Positions 30,867 through 40,186 are shown, numbered from the stretch's first letter. The stretch is DNA of 64,000 nucleotides from an uncultured Dehalococcoidia bacterium (GCA_958296115.1 OY282442.1:1559158-1623157); one strand, 5' to 3'. Made by a program: numbers and translations. Notes: generated by a model not told the origin, from the sequence alone.

Positions 30867-31621
30867 TTCTCCAGTCCCAGCAGGCGGTCCAGGTTGCCGG
30901 CGCATATGGCTGCGAGAGTGTGGTCGTCCAGGTCGTTGTGGTGCAGGTTGTATAGCTGGTGCCCCATGGAGGAGTCGGGGAACCTGGAGCCAAACAGGAT
31001 CCGGTCGGGGCCGCACGTCTTCATCAGCCGTTCCACGCCGTCGGCGATGACGAATCGGGACATCTCCACGAAGGTGTTTGGGACGGCGCGGAGCAGAGGG
31101 ATTGTCCAGGGCGCGTGCCTGTAATGGACCTCGGCGAGGATCAGGTTGAGGCGCGGGCGGGCCTTTGCGACGTCGTGGAGCTGGGTGGTCTCGACCTGAT
31201 CCACGGGTATGGACAGCGGGATAGCCTGGGACTCGATCCATTCGAGCCAGGGGCCCGCGGCCCATTCAGTGAAGGGGTACGAGTGGGCATCGGGGGCCAT
31301 GCGGACGGACCGAACGCCGTGCTGGGACATCGAGTCCGCGAAGGCGTCTAGGTCCTCGACGGCGGGGTTGGCTACGAACTGGGGGACGATTCTGGGATGA
31401 CCGGCTATCATCTCCATGAGCAACGCGTTGCCCTCGACGGTGTCGAAGTGCTCCGCGTGGGGAGAGTACGCGAGGGCGCGCTCCACGCCGGTCTTGTCCA
31501 TGGCGTCGAGCAGCCCTTCTGTCGTATCTACCACGACTGGGCGGTCGTGCCTGCGGCCGAGGGCGACGTTCGCGTCGAACACTGGCACACGGGGCTCGAA
31601 GTTGAGGTCAACGTTTCCCAT
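30863..31621 (-). CDS. Amidohydrolase-like protein lacking the HxH metal motif
   Basis: The protein has 252 residues with the same barrel pattern as the downstream gene: a strand at 'PVFDANVALG', 'MVPQFVANP'-like segments (here 'IVPQFVANPAVED'), 'RLNLILAEVHYR', and 'DRILFGSRFPDSS' in place of the family's FGSDxP. The first motif lacks both histidines and the last lacks the Asp, so it should not bind metal normally. It may be a non-catalytic partner of the coupled downstream enzyme or an enzyme with altered chemistry. Confidence 0.75.
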   Translation of the reverse strand: MGNVDLNFEPRVPVFDANVALGRRHDRPVVVDTTEGLLDAMDKTGVERALAYSPHAEHFDTVEGNALLMEMIAGHPRIVPQFVANPAVEDLDAFADSMSQHGVRSVRMAPDAHSYPFTEWAAGPWLEWIESQAIPLSIPVDQVETTQLHDVAKARPRLNLILAEVHYRHAPWTIPLLRAVPNTFVEMSRFVIADGVERLMKTCGPDRILFGSRFPDSSMGHQLYNLHHNDLDDHTLAAICAGNLDRLLGLEK

Positions 31622-31804
31622 GGCGGGGAGTGTATCAGGAGCGGGGACGCGGCTTCAAGGGAGTGTCGGCCCTAAATCCACCATCTACGCCATTGCCATG
31701 AACACAGGAGGGAACCAGTCCACGGCTAGTTCGTAGAGGCGGCTCGCCGAGGTTGCAACTCGCCCAATCCCGAAAATTGCCCCCAAATTGCCCCATAGCG
31801 CCCC

Positions 31805-31834
31805 TTGACATACCGAGAACAGCCGTGCTATTCT
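31805..31834 (+). promoter_or_regulatory. Strong promoter of the RNA-like element, copy 2
   Basis: TTGACA (31805-31810), an 18-base spacer and TATTCT (31829-31834), identical in both hexamers and spacer length to copy 1. Confidence 0.7.
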
Positions 31835-31840
31835 GATAGA

Positions 31841-32282
31841 CGGCCCGAAGGGACGTACTCCAAACGGGCACAGAGCCACCTCTGCCAAAACTTGTGGGCA
31901 TTCATGCCGCGGCTGTTGTTGGGACGGGGCCCCCGCGGTACGAGAAGGCCGCTCTGTGTTCCGGCGTCTCGACAGGAGGACGCAGTGCCAAATGTGCCTC
32001 CCCCGTTCCAGGTGCGGACTCTCGGACGACCGGGAGGACCGTAGCCAGCGCAGCCCGACGCCTTGGCGGGTGGAAGGTCCAAGCGCGAAACGCAGGCGGT
32101 CCCGCAAGGGGCCGTCAGCCGTCCGAGAAAGTTAGAGGAGGGGCTGCACCCCCAGTGTCGGCGGGCGATCGACGTCGGCATCCTCGAAGCAAGTACCGGA
32201 GTCACTGCCTTGCAAGGCAAACTCATCTCCCGCGAGAGCGGGAGAAACCAGGAGTAGACAGGACGCGGGTCGCAAGACCCGC
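31841..32282 (+). ncRNA. Putative structured RNA, copy 2
   Basis: This matches copy 1 along its whole length. The stem 31927-31931 with 31947-31951 keeps its core pairs, with A-U replaced by G-C (31929 with 31949). The stem 32097-32102 with 32109-32114 keeps pairing through a G-U at 32100/32111. The 14-base palindrome (32206-32219), GAGA-loop hairpin (32226-32245) and GCAA-loop hairpin (32265-32282) are unchanged. The difference pattern favours RNA structure over protein coding. Confidence 0.55.
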
Positions 32283-32627
32283 CAAGTACCCTCTCCCTCA
32301 CGGGGGAAAGGGCCAGGGTGAGGGCAAACGCCCCGCCCTGCGTCCCCTCCCCCCGAAGGGAAAGGGCTAGGATAAGGGCGATTCCCCGCCCCGTCCCCAT
32401 CTCCCCAGACGGGAGAGGGCCAGGGTAAGGGTGATAAGCCAGGCGCAGAAGCGGCTAGAACCGCCAGAGCGCCAACCAAAGGAGCCGGACAGAGACAACG
32501 CGACATAGAGACGAAGGAGCGCAGGCGTCCCGCCTGCCACCTACCCTCACCCGTCAAGGGTGAGGATAATTCAGCTCGCCCCTCATCTCACCGGAGCGCA
32601 GGCGTCCTGCCAGCGCTTCTCCCAATC

Positions 32628-33656
32628 CTACTCGGCGAGAGTGGATTCTATCACTTCTAGGGCATAGTCCACGTCGTCGGACGAAACGTCATTGTGGGTT
32701 ACGAGTCGCCACACGCCGCCCGCGCGGGCGCCGACCCTTATGCCCCGCTCGTCGAGCTTCCGGGCGATCTCCGCGCCGTCTGGCCTGTCCACCTGGATGA
32801 AGACGAGGTTGGTCTGCACGGCGGCTCCCACGGAAACCCCGTCGATGCTGCCGAGTCCGTCGGCCAGCCTTCGCGCGTTGACGTGGTCGTCCGCGAGCCG
32901 ATCGATCATAGACTCCAGCGCGACGATGCCCGCGGCCGCGACGATGCCGGACTGACGCATTGCCGAGCCAAGCCACTTGCGCCACCGGCGAGCCTCGGCG
33001 ATGGCGTCGGCGCTGCCGCACAGCAGCGAGCCGACCGGACAGCCGAGACCCTTGGACAGGCAGAAGGTGACCGTGTCCGCGTCCTTTACCAGCTCAGACG
33101 CCGGCGTCTCCAGCGCCACCGCGGCGTTGAACAGCCGGGCCCCGTCGATATGCACCGCCAGCCCGCGGCTCCGCGCCGCCTCGATGATCGGCTCCATCTC
33201 GTCGGGCGAGATAGCCGCACCGCCCATCGAGTTGTGAGTGTTCTCCAGCGCAACCAGCCTGGTCCTCGGATACCCCAGGGCGTCGTCGTGGATGGCCGTC
33301 TCCAATAGGCCGGCGTCGTATAGGCCGCGCTCGTCGTTCGGCAGCGCCGACATGACCACGCCGCCCAGCACCGACGCCCCAGCGCCCTCGGCGCGGATGA
33401 TATGCGACCTGTCGCCGCCGATGACCTCCTCGCCCCGCTGACACTGCGACAGGATGCCGATGAGGTTCCCCTGCGTGCCGCTCGTCACGAATACGGCAGC
33501 CTCCTTGCCCAGCATCTCCGCGGCCATGGCCTCGAGGCGGTTGACCGTCGGGTCCTCGCCCGCCATGTCGTCCCCCACCTCGGCGGTCGCCATGGCCCGG
33601 CGCATCTCCGGCGTGGGCTGGGTCTTCGTGTCGCTGCGCAGATCGACTATTCGCAT
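32628..33656 (-). CDS. ltaE: Low-specificity L-threonine aldolase
   Basis: The protein is 342 residues from ATG 33656, giving the family start 'MRIVDLRSDTKTQPTPEMR'. PLP-binding features are D171 in 'AVHIDGARLFNAAVAL' and the Schiff-base K202 in 'FCLSKGLGCPVGS'; 'GGDRSHIIRAEGAG' and 'LENTHN' are also typical. It splits threonine or allo-threonine into glycine and acetaldehyde. It is divergent from the alpha/beta hydrolase gene, with 93 bases between the starts. Confidence 0.93.
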   Translation of the reverse strand: MRIVDLRSDTKTQPTPEMRRAMATAEVGDDMAGEDPTVNRLEAMAAEMLGKEAAVFVTSGTQGNLIGILSQCQRGEEVIGGDRSHIIRAEGAGASVLGGVVMSALPNDERGLYDAGLLETAIHDDALGYPRTRLVALENTHNSMGGAAISPDEMEPIIEAARSRGLAVHIDGARLFNAAVALETPASELVKDADTVTFCLSKGLGCPVGSLLCGSADAIAEARRWRKWLGSAMRQSGIVAAAGIVALESMIDRLADDHVNARRLADGLGSIDGVSVGAAVQTNLVFIQVDRPDGAEIARKLDERGIRVGARAGGVWRLVTHNDVSSDDVDYALEVIESTLAE

Positions 33657-33749
33657 GGGAGCGCTCCTGGTGGACGTGGGGCTGGCGCGGCTCATTCTAA
33701 CAACGGCGCTTGTCAAACGCCATAGCGTCGCCTACCATGTGCCCTACTT

Positions 33750-34457
33750 ATGGGCCATACGAAAGTCGATATCTACAGCGGCGGCGTTACGCTGGAGGGG
33801 ATAGTCGCCCGGCCTGAGAAAACGGAAGCTCTGCCGCCTGCCGCGGTCCTGTGCCACCCGCACCCGATGCTCGGCGGAGACATGGAGAACCCGGTGCTCT
33901 CCGCGATAGATTGGACCTGCATGGGCGAGGGGATAGCCACCCTCAGGTTCAACTTCAGGGGCGTCGGGGAGAGCGGCGGGGCATTCAGCAACGGCGCGGA
34001 CGAGCCGGGCGACGTGAAGGCCGCCTTCCGCCTCCTCGACGGGCTCAAATGGGCCGACCCGCGCCGCATGGCCGCCGTAGGATACTCCTTCGGCGCGTCG
34101 ACGCTGCTCGGCGGCGTGCGCAAGCTCAAGCCGCCCAAGGCGTTCGTGTTCATCGCCCCGCCGCTCTCCGCCGTGCGAAGCTCGGCCATGGCGAAAGACT
34201 CGCGCCCCAAGCTCTTCATAGTCGGCCAGAAGGACGGGGTCGCGCCCTCCACCGAGTTGCAGCGGGCCCTCGACGGCATTGAGCAGCCGGTTGAGTTCCA
34301 CGAAATCCCGAACGCCGACCATGGCCTGGCCGGCCACGAGCTCGCGGTGGCGGAGCGGGTTGCCGAATTCCTACTCTCGAAGCTAAACGACTCCTCTCCA
34401 GACATCCCATCGAACCAGGCTCGGCGGGGCGGGAGCGGCTTCTGGCCCTGGCGGTGA
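33750..34457 (+). CDS. Alpha/beta-hydrolase (COG2945-like)
   Basis: The protein has 235 residues. It opens with the oxyanion-loop region 'AAVLCHPHPMLGGDM', typical of a family of small serine hydrolases. The nucleophile lies in 'VGYSFGAS', an Asp in 'VGQKDGVAP' and the His in 'IPNADHGL'. There is no signal peptide. The substrate is unknown, probably an ester. The stop overlaps an alternative fumC start as GTGA, so the two genes are probably one operon. Confidence 0.85.
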   Translation: MGHTKVDIYSGGVTLEGIVARPEKTEALPPAAVLCHPHPMLGGDMENPVLSAIDWTCMGEGIATLRFNFRGVGESGGAFSNGADEPGDVKAAFRLLDGLKWADPRRMAAVGYSFGASTLLGGVRKLKPPKAFVFIAPPLSAVRSSAMAKDSRPKLFIVGQKDGVAPSTELQRALDGIEQPVEFHEIPNADHGLAGHELAVAERVAEFLLSKLNDSSPDIPSNQARRGGSGFWPWR

Positions 34458-34486
34458 GCATGACTCCCACTTTCACGGAGGCTGAT

Positions 34487-35908
34487 ATGGCCGCGGAACA
34501 GGACACGCGCGTAGAGCGCGACTCCATGGGTGAATTGCAGGTCCCTGCGGATGCATACTACGGCGCGCAGACGATGAGAGCGGCGCTGAACTTCCCTATC
34601 AGCAGCCTGCGCTTTCCCCGAACCTTCATCAGCGCCCTCGGCCAGATCAAGCTGGCCGCGGCCCAGGTGAACGAGGAGCTCGAGCTGCTAGACCCTCAAG
34701 TCGCCGAAGCCATCGTTGCGGCCGCGTCGGAGGTCGCCGACGGAAAGCTCGACGACCACTTCGTGGTGGACATATTCCAGACGGGATCCGGCACCTCGAC
34801 GAACATGAACGCCAACGAGGTCATCTCGAACCGCGCCGTCGAGATGGCGGGCGGCGAGCTCGGCTCACGCGACCCTGTCCATCCCAACGACCACGTCAAT
34901 CTCGGCCAGTCCTCCAACGACGTCATCCCCACCGCCATCCACCTCGCTGCGCTGAGCGGCATCGCGAAGTCGCTGCTGCCGGCCCTGGCGCACCTGCAGA
35001 CGCAGCTAGACGCCAAGGCCGAGGAGTTCATGCCCATCGTCAAGACCGGCCGGACTCACCTGCAGGACGCAACCCCCATACGGCTCGGCCAGGAGTTCCG
35101 GGGCTACGCCGGGCAGGTCGACCGGGGCATCCGGCGCATGCGCCACGCCATGAACGGGCTGTCCGAGGTGGCCCTGGGCGGGACCGCCGTGGGCACGGGC
35201 GTCAACACTCACCCGGAGTTCGCCCTTCGCGTGTGCGCGAAGCTCACCGAGATGCTGGGCTCCCCGATACGGGAGACCGACAACCACTTTCAGGCCCAGA
35301 GCAGCCTCGATGCCGTAGTCGAGGCGAGCGGATCCCTCAGGACCGTCGCCGTCAGCCTGATGAAGATTGCCAACGATGTCCGCTGGCTTGGGTCGGGACC
35401 CCGCGCGGGGCTGGGGGAGATCGAGCTGCCGGAGGTCCAGCCGGGCAGCTCCATCATGCCCGGAAAGGTCAACCCCGTCATCCCGGAGTCGGTCTGCCAG
35501 GTCGCCGCCCAGGTTATCGGCAACGACGCGGCCGCCACCATCGCCGGCCAGTCGGGCAACTTCGAGATCAACGTCATGATGCCCGTCGCGGCCCATAACC
35601 TCCTGGAATCGATCGACATACTGGCCGCGTCCGCCCGCAACTTCGCCGACCAGTGCGTCAGCGGCATCAGGGCCACGGAAGCCGGGGCGCGCATGGTCCA
35701 CAACGGCCTCGCCATCGTTACGACGCTCGTCCCTCACCTCGGCTACGACCGCAGCGCGGCCATTGCCAAGGAGGCTCAGCAGACGGGCGAGACCATCCGC
35801 CAGGTCGCCGCCCGGCGCGCCGACTTCACCGAAGCCGAGCTCGACGAGATCCTCGACCCTGAAACGATGACCGACCCGCGGCTGGCCCCCAGGGTATCGC
35901 TGGGCTGA
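34487..35908 (+). CDS. fumC: Class II fumarate hydratase
   Basis: The protein is 473 residues from ATG 34487, chosen because GGAGG (34477-34481) sits five bases ahead; earlier GTG 34454 and ATG 34460 lack this. It has the superfamily signature 'GSSIMPGKVNP', 'TGSGTSTNMNANEVI', 'HVNLGQSSND' and 'GRTHLQDATPIRLGQEF'. It interconverts fumarate and malate in the TCA cycle. The pattern fits fumarase better than aspartase, which shares the fold. Confidence 0.93.
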   Translation: MAAEQDTRVERDSMGELQVPADAYYGAQTMRAALNFPISSLRFPRTFISALGQIKLAAAQVNEELELLDPQVAEAIVAAASEVADGKLDDHFVVDIFQTGSGTSTNMNANEVISNRAVEMAGGELGSRDPVHPNDHVNLGQSSNDVIPTAIHLAALSGIAKSLLPALAHLQTQLDAKAEEFMPIVKTGRTHLQDATPIRLGQEFRGYAGQVDRGIRRMRHAMNGLSEVALGGTAVGTGVNTHPEFALRVCAKLTEMLGSPIRETDNHFQAQSSLDAVVEASGSLRTVAVSLMKIANDVRWLGSGPRAGLGEIELPEVQPGSSIMPGKVNPVIPESVCQVAAQVIGNDAAATIAGQSGNFEINVMMPVAAHNLLESIDILAASARNFADQCVSGIRATEAGARMVHNGLAIVTTLVPHLGYDRSAAIAKEAQQTGETIRQVAARRADFTEAELDEILDPETMTDPRLAPRVSLG

Positions 35909-35914
35909 CGCGGG

Positions 35915-37201
35915 TTACCCCGCGGGGACCTCCATGTCGGAGAGCCACTCGTCCGTAACCTCCCTGCCCAACAGGAAGTGCTTGCGGTCGGGGTACCAGA
36001 TGATGCGCTTCCCGTCCAGCTCGGTCAGGCTGTCGTAGGTGCCCGTCTCCGTGCGGTTCTGCACCCCTGCCGAGACGCCGTCGCTGTCGGCGAAGAGCTT
36101 GGGCTGGCTGAACCAGATGGGCTGCCGGGCGTTCGGCCTGTACTCCCCGAGCAGGAAGAACATCGACCTGCGGTTGAAGCTGTAGGGCCGGCCCCACATC
36201 GGCTGCGGCCCGGTACTCGCGCTCCCGTCGTTGTTGTGGGACTGCTGGAGGAAGCGCCCGTCCTCGAGCGCGAACAGCGGGGGCGGGCTGCTCGGATTCA
36301 GCACACGCTCGCCGCCGTCCCGGTATCTCATCGGCTCGACGGGCCTCCACGTTGCGCCGTCATCCTCCGAGACTGAGTAATAGACCGAGCCTACGCTTGT
36401 CCGCAGCGCCATGAACAGCCGTCCGTCGGGCAGCGGGACGGGGCACGGCTCCATGCCTCCCTTGGGCAGCCCCGCAACCGGCTCGTCCGGCAGCCACGTA
36501 ACCTCGATATCCGCGGGGTCCGGCCCCTCGTCTATGTTGTCGAACCGCACGAACTCGAGGAACGCCCGGTCCTTCGGATATTCGTCCCGGTGGGCGTTCC
36601 AGCGCCCGAACGCCCAGAGCCATCTCCCTTTCGAGTCGCGGATGGCGTTGACCCAGCCAATCCAATTCGGCGGCGCCTTGGGGTCCGGAGGGTCCCACGG
36701 ACGCCGGTTCATCGGTATCACCTCCGGCTCCGACCAGGTTACGCCCTCATCGTCCGAGTACCTGCACCGCATGACCCCGTGCGAGTTGCTCTTCAGGTCG
36801 CAATGCTCCTGCCGCTTGATGTAGAAGACGTAAATTCGCCCCGAGCCGCTCACGATGGGAAAGCCGTAGAACGCGCAGTGGTAACGCGCCTCGTTCGGCC
36901 CGTCTATCTCGTAGGGGGCGCTCCAGGTCTCGCCGCCGTCCTCGCTGCGGGCCATCACCACGCACGAGTTGTCCGCCGCCTCGTAGGTGCCCTGGCACCA
37001 CGTCCCTATCAGGTTCCCCTTCGTAGTGGTTACGACGAGGAAGTGTACGTTGTCCGTGTCGCGGCCTATGAACTCCTGCGGCAGATACACCACGTAGTCA
37101 GGGTTGCTCCGCTTCCACTCGTCGGTGTAGCAGGGCGGCTCACCGGGCTCGCGCTCTATCGGGGCCCCAATCGTCCCATGTCTCAGGCTATATCTACCCA
37201 T
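35915..37201 (-). CDS. Sialidase-fold (BNR/Asp-box) beta-propeller protein
   Basis: The protein is 428 residues from ATG 37201, which has GGAGGT upstream; a longer frame to 37342 has no such site. Three Asp-box motifs of the SxDxGxTW type are visible: 'SEDGGETWSAP', 'SDDEGVTWSEP' and 'SEDDGATWRPV'. The six-bladed propeller of sialidases is likely. There is no signal peptide, so it seems cytosolic. The actual activity (glycosidase or other) is not determined; many such proteins in marine bacteria are not neuraminidases. It is convergent with fumC, with a gap of six bases. Confidence 0.75.
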   Translation of the reverse strand: MGRYSLRHGTIGAPIEREPGEPPCYTDEWKRSNPDYVVYLPQEFIGRDTDNVHFLVVTTTKGNLIGTWCQGTYEAADNSCVVMARSEDGGETWSAPYEIDGPNEARYHCAFYGFPIVSGSGRIYVFYIKRQEHCDLKSNSHGVMRCRYSDDEGVTWSEPEVIPMNRRPWDPPDPKAPPNWIGWVNAIRDSKGRWLWAFGRWNAHRDEYPKDRAFLEFVRFDNIDEGPDPADIEVTWLPDEPVAGLPKGGMEPCPVPLPDGRLFMALRTSVGSVYYSVSEDDGATWRPVEPMRYRDGGERVLNPSSPPPLFALEDGRFLQQSHNNDGSASTGPQPMWGRPYSFNRRSMFFLLGEYRPNARQPIWFSQPKLFADSDGVSAGVQNRTETGTYDSLTELDGKRIIWYPDRKHFLLGREVTDEWLSDMEVPAG

Positions 37202-37335
37202 CGTCGGACCTCCTTGCCGATTCAGCGGAATTACGCTATCGCCCGCCGACCAAGCGTGAATGTACTCCTTGACGTGGAATGTTGCAAGGATGCCTTCCAG
37301 GGCGGCAGCTGATGGATTTGGGGGCCGTATCGTCG

Positions 37336-37364
37336 TTGACACGCATATAGGCCGGATTTAGAAT
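37336..37364 (+). promoter_or_regulatory. Promoter of the RAM-domain/alcohol dehydrogenase pair
   Basis: TTGACA (37336-37341), a 17-base spacer and TAGAAT (37359-37364), about 69 bases before the start at 37433. Confidence 0.65.
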
Positions 37365-37432
37365 CTACCTGTCGTTCCCAGGCGCTTCGGGACGGGACAG
37401 CCCGGGAACGCCCTACAACTTGGAGGACTTAG

Positions 37433-37672
37433 ATGGAGACCAAGGCTTTCATCCTGATAGAGACTGCCGTCGGCAAGTCGCGCGACGTGGCAAGCGAGCT
37501 CCGCAACCTGAACGACGTGCGCTCGGTGGACCCCGTGACCGGTCCGTACGACATCATCGCCGTCGTCAGCGCGGCGGACCTCAACGCCGTCGGCGACCTC
37601 GTATCCAGCCGCGTGCATACGATAGACGGCATAGTCCGCACCGTGACATGCCTCGCCGTCGGCAGGGTATAG
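37433..37672 (+). CDS. Stand-alone Lrp/AsnC ligand-binding (RAM) domain protein
   Basis: The protein has 79 residues from ATG 37433, after GGAGG. 'AFILIETAVGKSRDVASEL' to 'VRTVTCLAV' is a complete RAM domain of the Lrp/AsnC type without any helix-turn-helix. The pattern 'VDPVTGPYDIIAVV' matches the amino-acid-binding fold. Such stand-alone domains form ring oligomers and may sense amino acids or modulate partner regulators. It is first of a probable pair with the iron-dependent dehydrogenase. Confidence 0.88.
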   Translation: METKAFILIETAVGKSRDVASELRNLNDVRSVDPVTGPYDIIAVVSAADLNAVGDLVSSRVHTIDGIVRTVTCLAVGRV

Positions 37673-37717
37673 CCCGCGCGGTCCCATTGCCATTCGACCA
37701 TCCGGCGGGCGTGTGCC

Positions 37718-38995
37718 GTGAGCCTTGAGACTGCGTTCTCGATAGACACTTCCAGCATCAAGTACGGGCCGGGCGTAACCCGCGAAGTGGGTTTCGAGAT
37801 GGCCCGGCTCGGAGCGCGCCGAGTCATGGCATTGACCGACCCGGGGCTTGCCGACAGCGCCCCGGTCGATACGGCGTTGCGCTCTCTCCGCGCCGCGGGC
37901 CTCGACGCGCAGCTATACGACCAGGTTCGCGTCGAGCCGACCGACGCCTCCTTCCAGGACGCCGCCGCCTTCGCCGCGGACGGCAAGTTCGATGGCTACG
38001 TCGCTGTCGGCGGCGGCTCCACCATAGACACCGCCAAGGCCGCGGATCTCTACGCCGCCTACCCGGCCGATTTTCTCGAATACGTGAACGCCCCCATCGG
38101 CCGAGGCGTCCCCGCGCCAGGCCCGCTCAAGCCCCTCATCGCTATCCCCACCACCGCCGGCACTGGCAGCGAGACGACCGGCGTCGCCATCTTCGACCTG
38201 GTGGAGATGCGCGCCAAGACCGGCATCGCGCACCGCGCCCTGAGGCCGGCCATGGGCCTCGTCGATCCGGAGAACACCCGCACCCTGCCCAGCATGGCCG
38301 CGGCCTGCAGCGGGCTCGACGTGCTCTGCCACGGATTAGAGTCCTACACGGCGTTGCCATTCCACCAGCGCCAAGCCGTCGAAAACCCCGGCCTGCGGCC
38401 CGCGTACCAGGGCTCCAACCCCATCAGCGACGTATGGGCCATCCGCGCCGTCGAGATGGTCGCGCAGAACATTGTCCGCGCCGTCCACGACCCATCGGAC
38501 GACGAGGCTCGCGGCGACATGCTCCTCGCCGCCAGCTTCGCGGGCGTCGGATTCGGCAACGCTGGCGTACACCTCCCGCACGGCATGTCGTACCCCGTAT
38601 CCGGCATGGTCCGCGGCTACCGCGCCGACGGCTACCCGGACGACCGCCCCATAGTCCCGCACGGCATGTCCGTCGCCCTCAACGCGCCCGCCGTCTTTCG
38701 CTACACGGCCCCAGCCAACCCAGACCGCCACCTGCGCGCCGCCAGGCTCATGGGCGCAGACACCGCCGGCGCGTCCCCAGAGGACGCCGGCGACATCCTC
38801 GCCGACGCCATAGTCCGCCTCCTCCGCGAGATAAACATGCCCAACGGCCTCTCCGCCCTCGGCTACGGCCCGGACGACGTGGGCGACCTCGCGGCGGGAA
38901 CCCTGCCCCAGCACAGGGTTACCAAGCTCGCCCCTCGGCCTACGGGCGAGGCCGAGCTCCGCGCCCTATTCCTCGACTCGATGACCCTTTGGTAG
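37718..38995 (+). CDS. Iron-dependent alcohol dehydrogenase, hydroxyacid-oxoacid transhydrogenase-like
   Basis: The protein has 425 residues from GTG 37718. 'GGGSTIDTAKAADL' binds the cofactor, and 'PTTAGTGSETTGVAIF' is the family signature. Metal ligands are expected in 'SGLDVLCHGLESYTA', 'HLPHGMSYPVSGMV' and the later 'PHGMSV'. The insertion 'RPAYQGSNPISDVWA' resembles mitochondrial ADHFE1-type hydroxyacid-oxoacid transhydrogenases, which oxidise 4-hydroxybutyrate with 2-oxoglutarate. The exact substrate is an inference. It lies 45 bases after the RAM gene. Confidence 0.85.
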   Translation: MSLETAFSIDTSSIKYGPGVTREVGFEMARLGARRVMALTDPGLADSAPVDTALRSLRAAGLDAQLYDQVRVEPTDASFQDAAAFAADGKFDGYVAVGGGSTIDTAKAADLYAAYPADFLEYVNAPIGRGVPAPGPLKPLIAIPTTAGTGSETTGVAIFDLVEMRAKTGIAHRALRPAMGLVDPENTRTLPSMAAACSGLDVLCHGLESYTALPFHQRQAVENPGLRPAYQGSNPISDVWAIRAVEMVAQNIVRAVHDPSDDEARGDMLLAASFAGVGFGNAGVHLPHGMSYPVSGMVRGYRADGYPDDRPIVPHGMSVALNAPAVFRYTAPANPDRHLRAARLMGADTAGASPEDAGDILADAIVRLLREINMPNGLSALGYGPDDVGDLAAGTLPQHRVTKLAPRPTGEAELRALFLDSMTLW

Positions 38996-39052
38996 ACTAG
39001 ACAACCCCACCCAGCATGGGATATTATGCCATGCACTCAGAAGAGCAAATCA

Positions 39053-40186
39053 ATGGAATTCAAGCTAGGAGAACTTTTCTGCGGCCCTGGTGGCTTGGCT
39101 TTGGGAGCCATGCGCGCCTCGGCTCGGAGGTACGGGGAGACTTATTCTATCAGCCACGCGTGGGCAAATGACTTTGACAGCGACTCATGCGAGACTTACA
39201 GGCATAACATTAGTCCGCATTCGCCTAGCTCTGTTATATGCCGGGATGTCCAAAAACTGGACTTTTCTAGCCTTTCTCCAATAGATGCTCTTGCTTTTGG
39301 ATTTCCATGCAATGACTTCAGTGTAGTGGGTGAAAAGAAAGGTATGAACGGGGTGTATGGGCCTTTGTACGAGTACGGAGTTCAGGCGTTGAAATACTTT
39401 AGGCCTCAGTGGTTCTTCGCTGAAAACGTCGGAGGCCTGAGAAGTGCCAACGATGGCCGCGCCTTTCAGATCATTCTTGAAGAACTAAGTCAGGCAGGTT
39501 TTATCATATCTCCGCATCTGTACCGTTTTGAGGAGTACGGCGTACCGCAGGCTAGGCATCGCATAATCATAATAGGCATACGATCAGATATAGCCACTGA
39601 GTTCAAGGTGCCCGCGCCTATGCCGATATTGGGGTCGCCACGCACCAGCCGAGAGGCACTTGAAGAACCGCCTATACCTCACGATGCCCTTAACAACGAG
39701 CGGACTAAACAGTCGCCTCAAGTTGTTGAACGCCTGAAACACATCAAGCCGGGCGAAAACGCATTCACTGCCAGTCTGCCGCCGCGTCTCAAGATCAATA
39801 CTAAGGGAGCGAATATAAGCCAGATATACAAGCGCTTGGATCCTGACCGACCTTCATACACTGTCACAGGAAGCGGCGGAGGTGGTACTCATGTGTACCA
39901 CTGGATCGAAGATAGAGCTCTAACGAATCGCGAGAGGGCACGGCTTCAGACATTCCCTGACGATTTTGTATTCAAGGGGGCAAAGGAAAGTGTCAGGAAG
40001 CAAATAGGCATGGCACTTCCTCCCTTGGGAGCACAGGTCATATTCGAGTCCATACTAAAGTGCTTCGCAGGTATGGAATACCCTGAAGTCGCGCCGAATA
40101 TATCGTTCAGAGGCAGAGTTATTCCAGGACGCCGGACACAGCTAAAGCTCTTGGAGAAGGAAAATGCTTACAGAGAATCTCTTTGA
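39053..40186 (+). CDS. DNA (cytosine-5) methyltransferase of a type II restriction system
   Basis: ATG 39053 gives 'MEFKLGELFCGPGGL', the usual start; ATG 39026 would add nine residues. Numbered from 39026, motif I is LFCGPGG, motif IV 'FGFPCNDFSV' with catalytic C95 (PCN rather than the common PCQ), motif VI ENV at 133-135 and motif VIII 'QARHRIIIIG'. It protects host DNA from the adjacent endonuclease. The gene begins an A+T-richer island (to 41559) distinct from its neighbours, suggesting horizontal gain. It overlaps the next gene by 23 bases. Confidence 0.92.
   Translation: MEFKLGELFCGPGGLALGAMRASARRYGETYSISHAWANDFDSDSCETYRHNISPHSPSSVICRDVQKLDFSSLSPIDALAFGFPCNDFSVVGEKKGMNGVYGPLYEYGVQALKYFRPQWFFAENVGGLRSANDGRAFQIILEELSQAGFIISPHLYRFEEYGVPQARHRIIIIGIRSDIATEFKVPAPMPILGSPRTSREALEEPPIPHDALNNERTKQSPQVVERLKHIKPGENAFTASLPPRLKINTKGANISQIYKRLDPDRPSYTVTGSGGGGTHVYHWIEDRALTNRERARLQTFPDDFVFKGAKESVRKQIGMALPPLGAQVIFESILKCFAGMEYPEVAPNISFRGRVIPGRRTQLKLLEKENAYRESL

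Larger units (their letters stand above)
31771..32575 (+). repeat. Composite intergenic repeat, copy 2
   Basis: This occupies most of the gap between the amidohydrolases and threonine aldolase (31622-32627). The order is as in copy 1: RNA-like module (31771-32282), hairpins of the CCCTCTCC family (32283-32420, three rather than two), then a distal module (about 32425-32500) and an extra tail (32517-32575) with a GCAGGCGTCCCGCCTGC palindrome and a CCCTCACCCGTCAAGGGTGAGG hairpin. The distal module and tail recur inverted at about 45640-45815. Bases 31622-31770 and 32576-32627 show nothing further. Confidence 0.8.
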
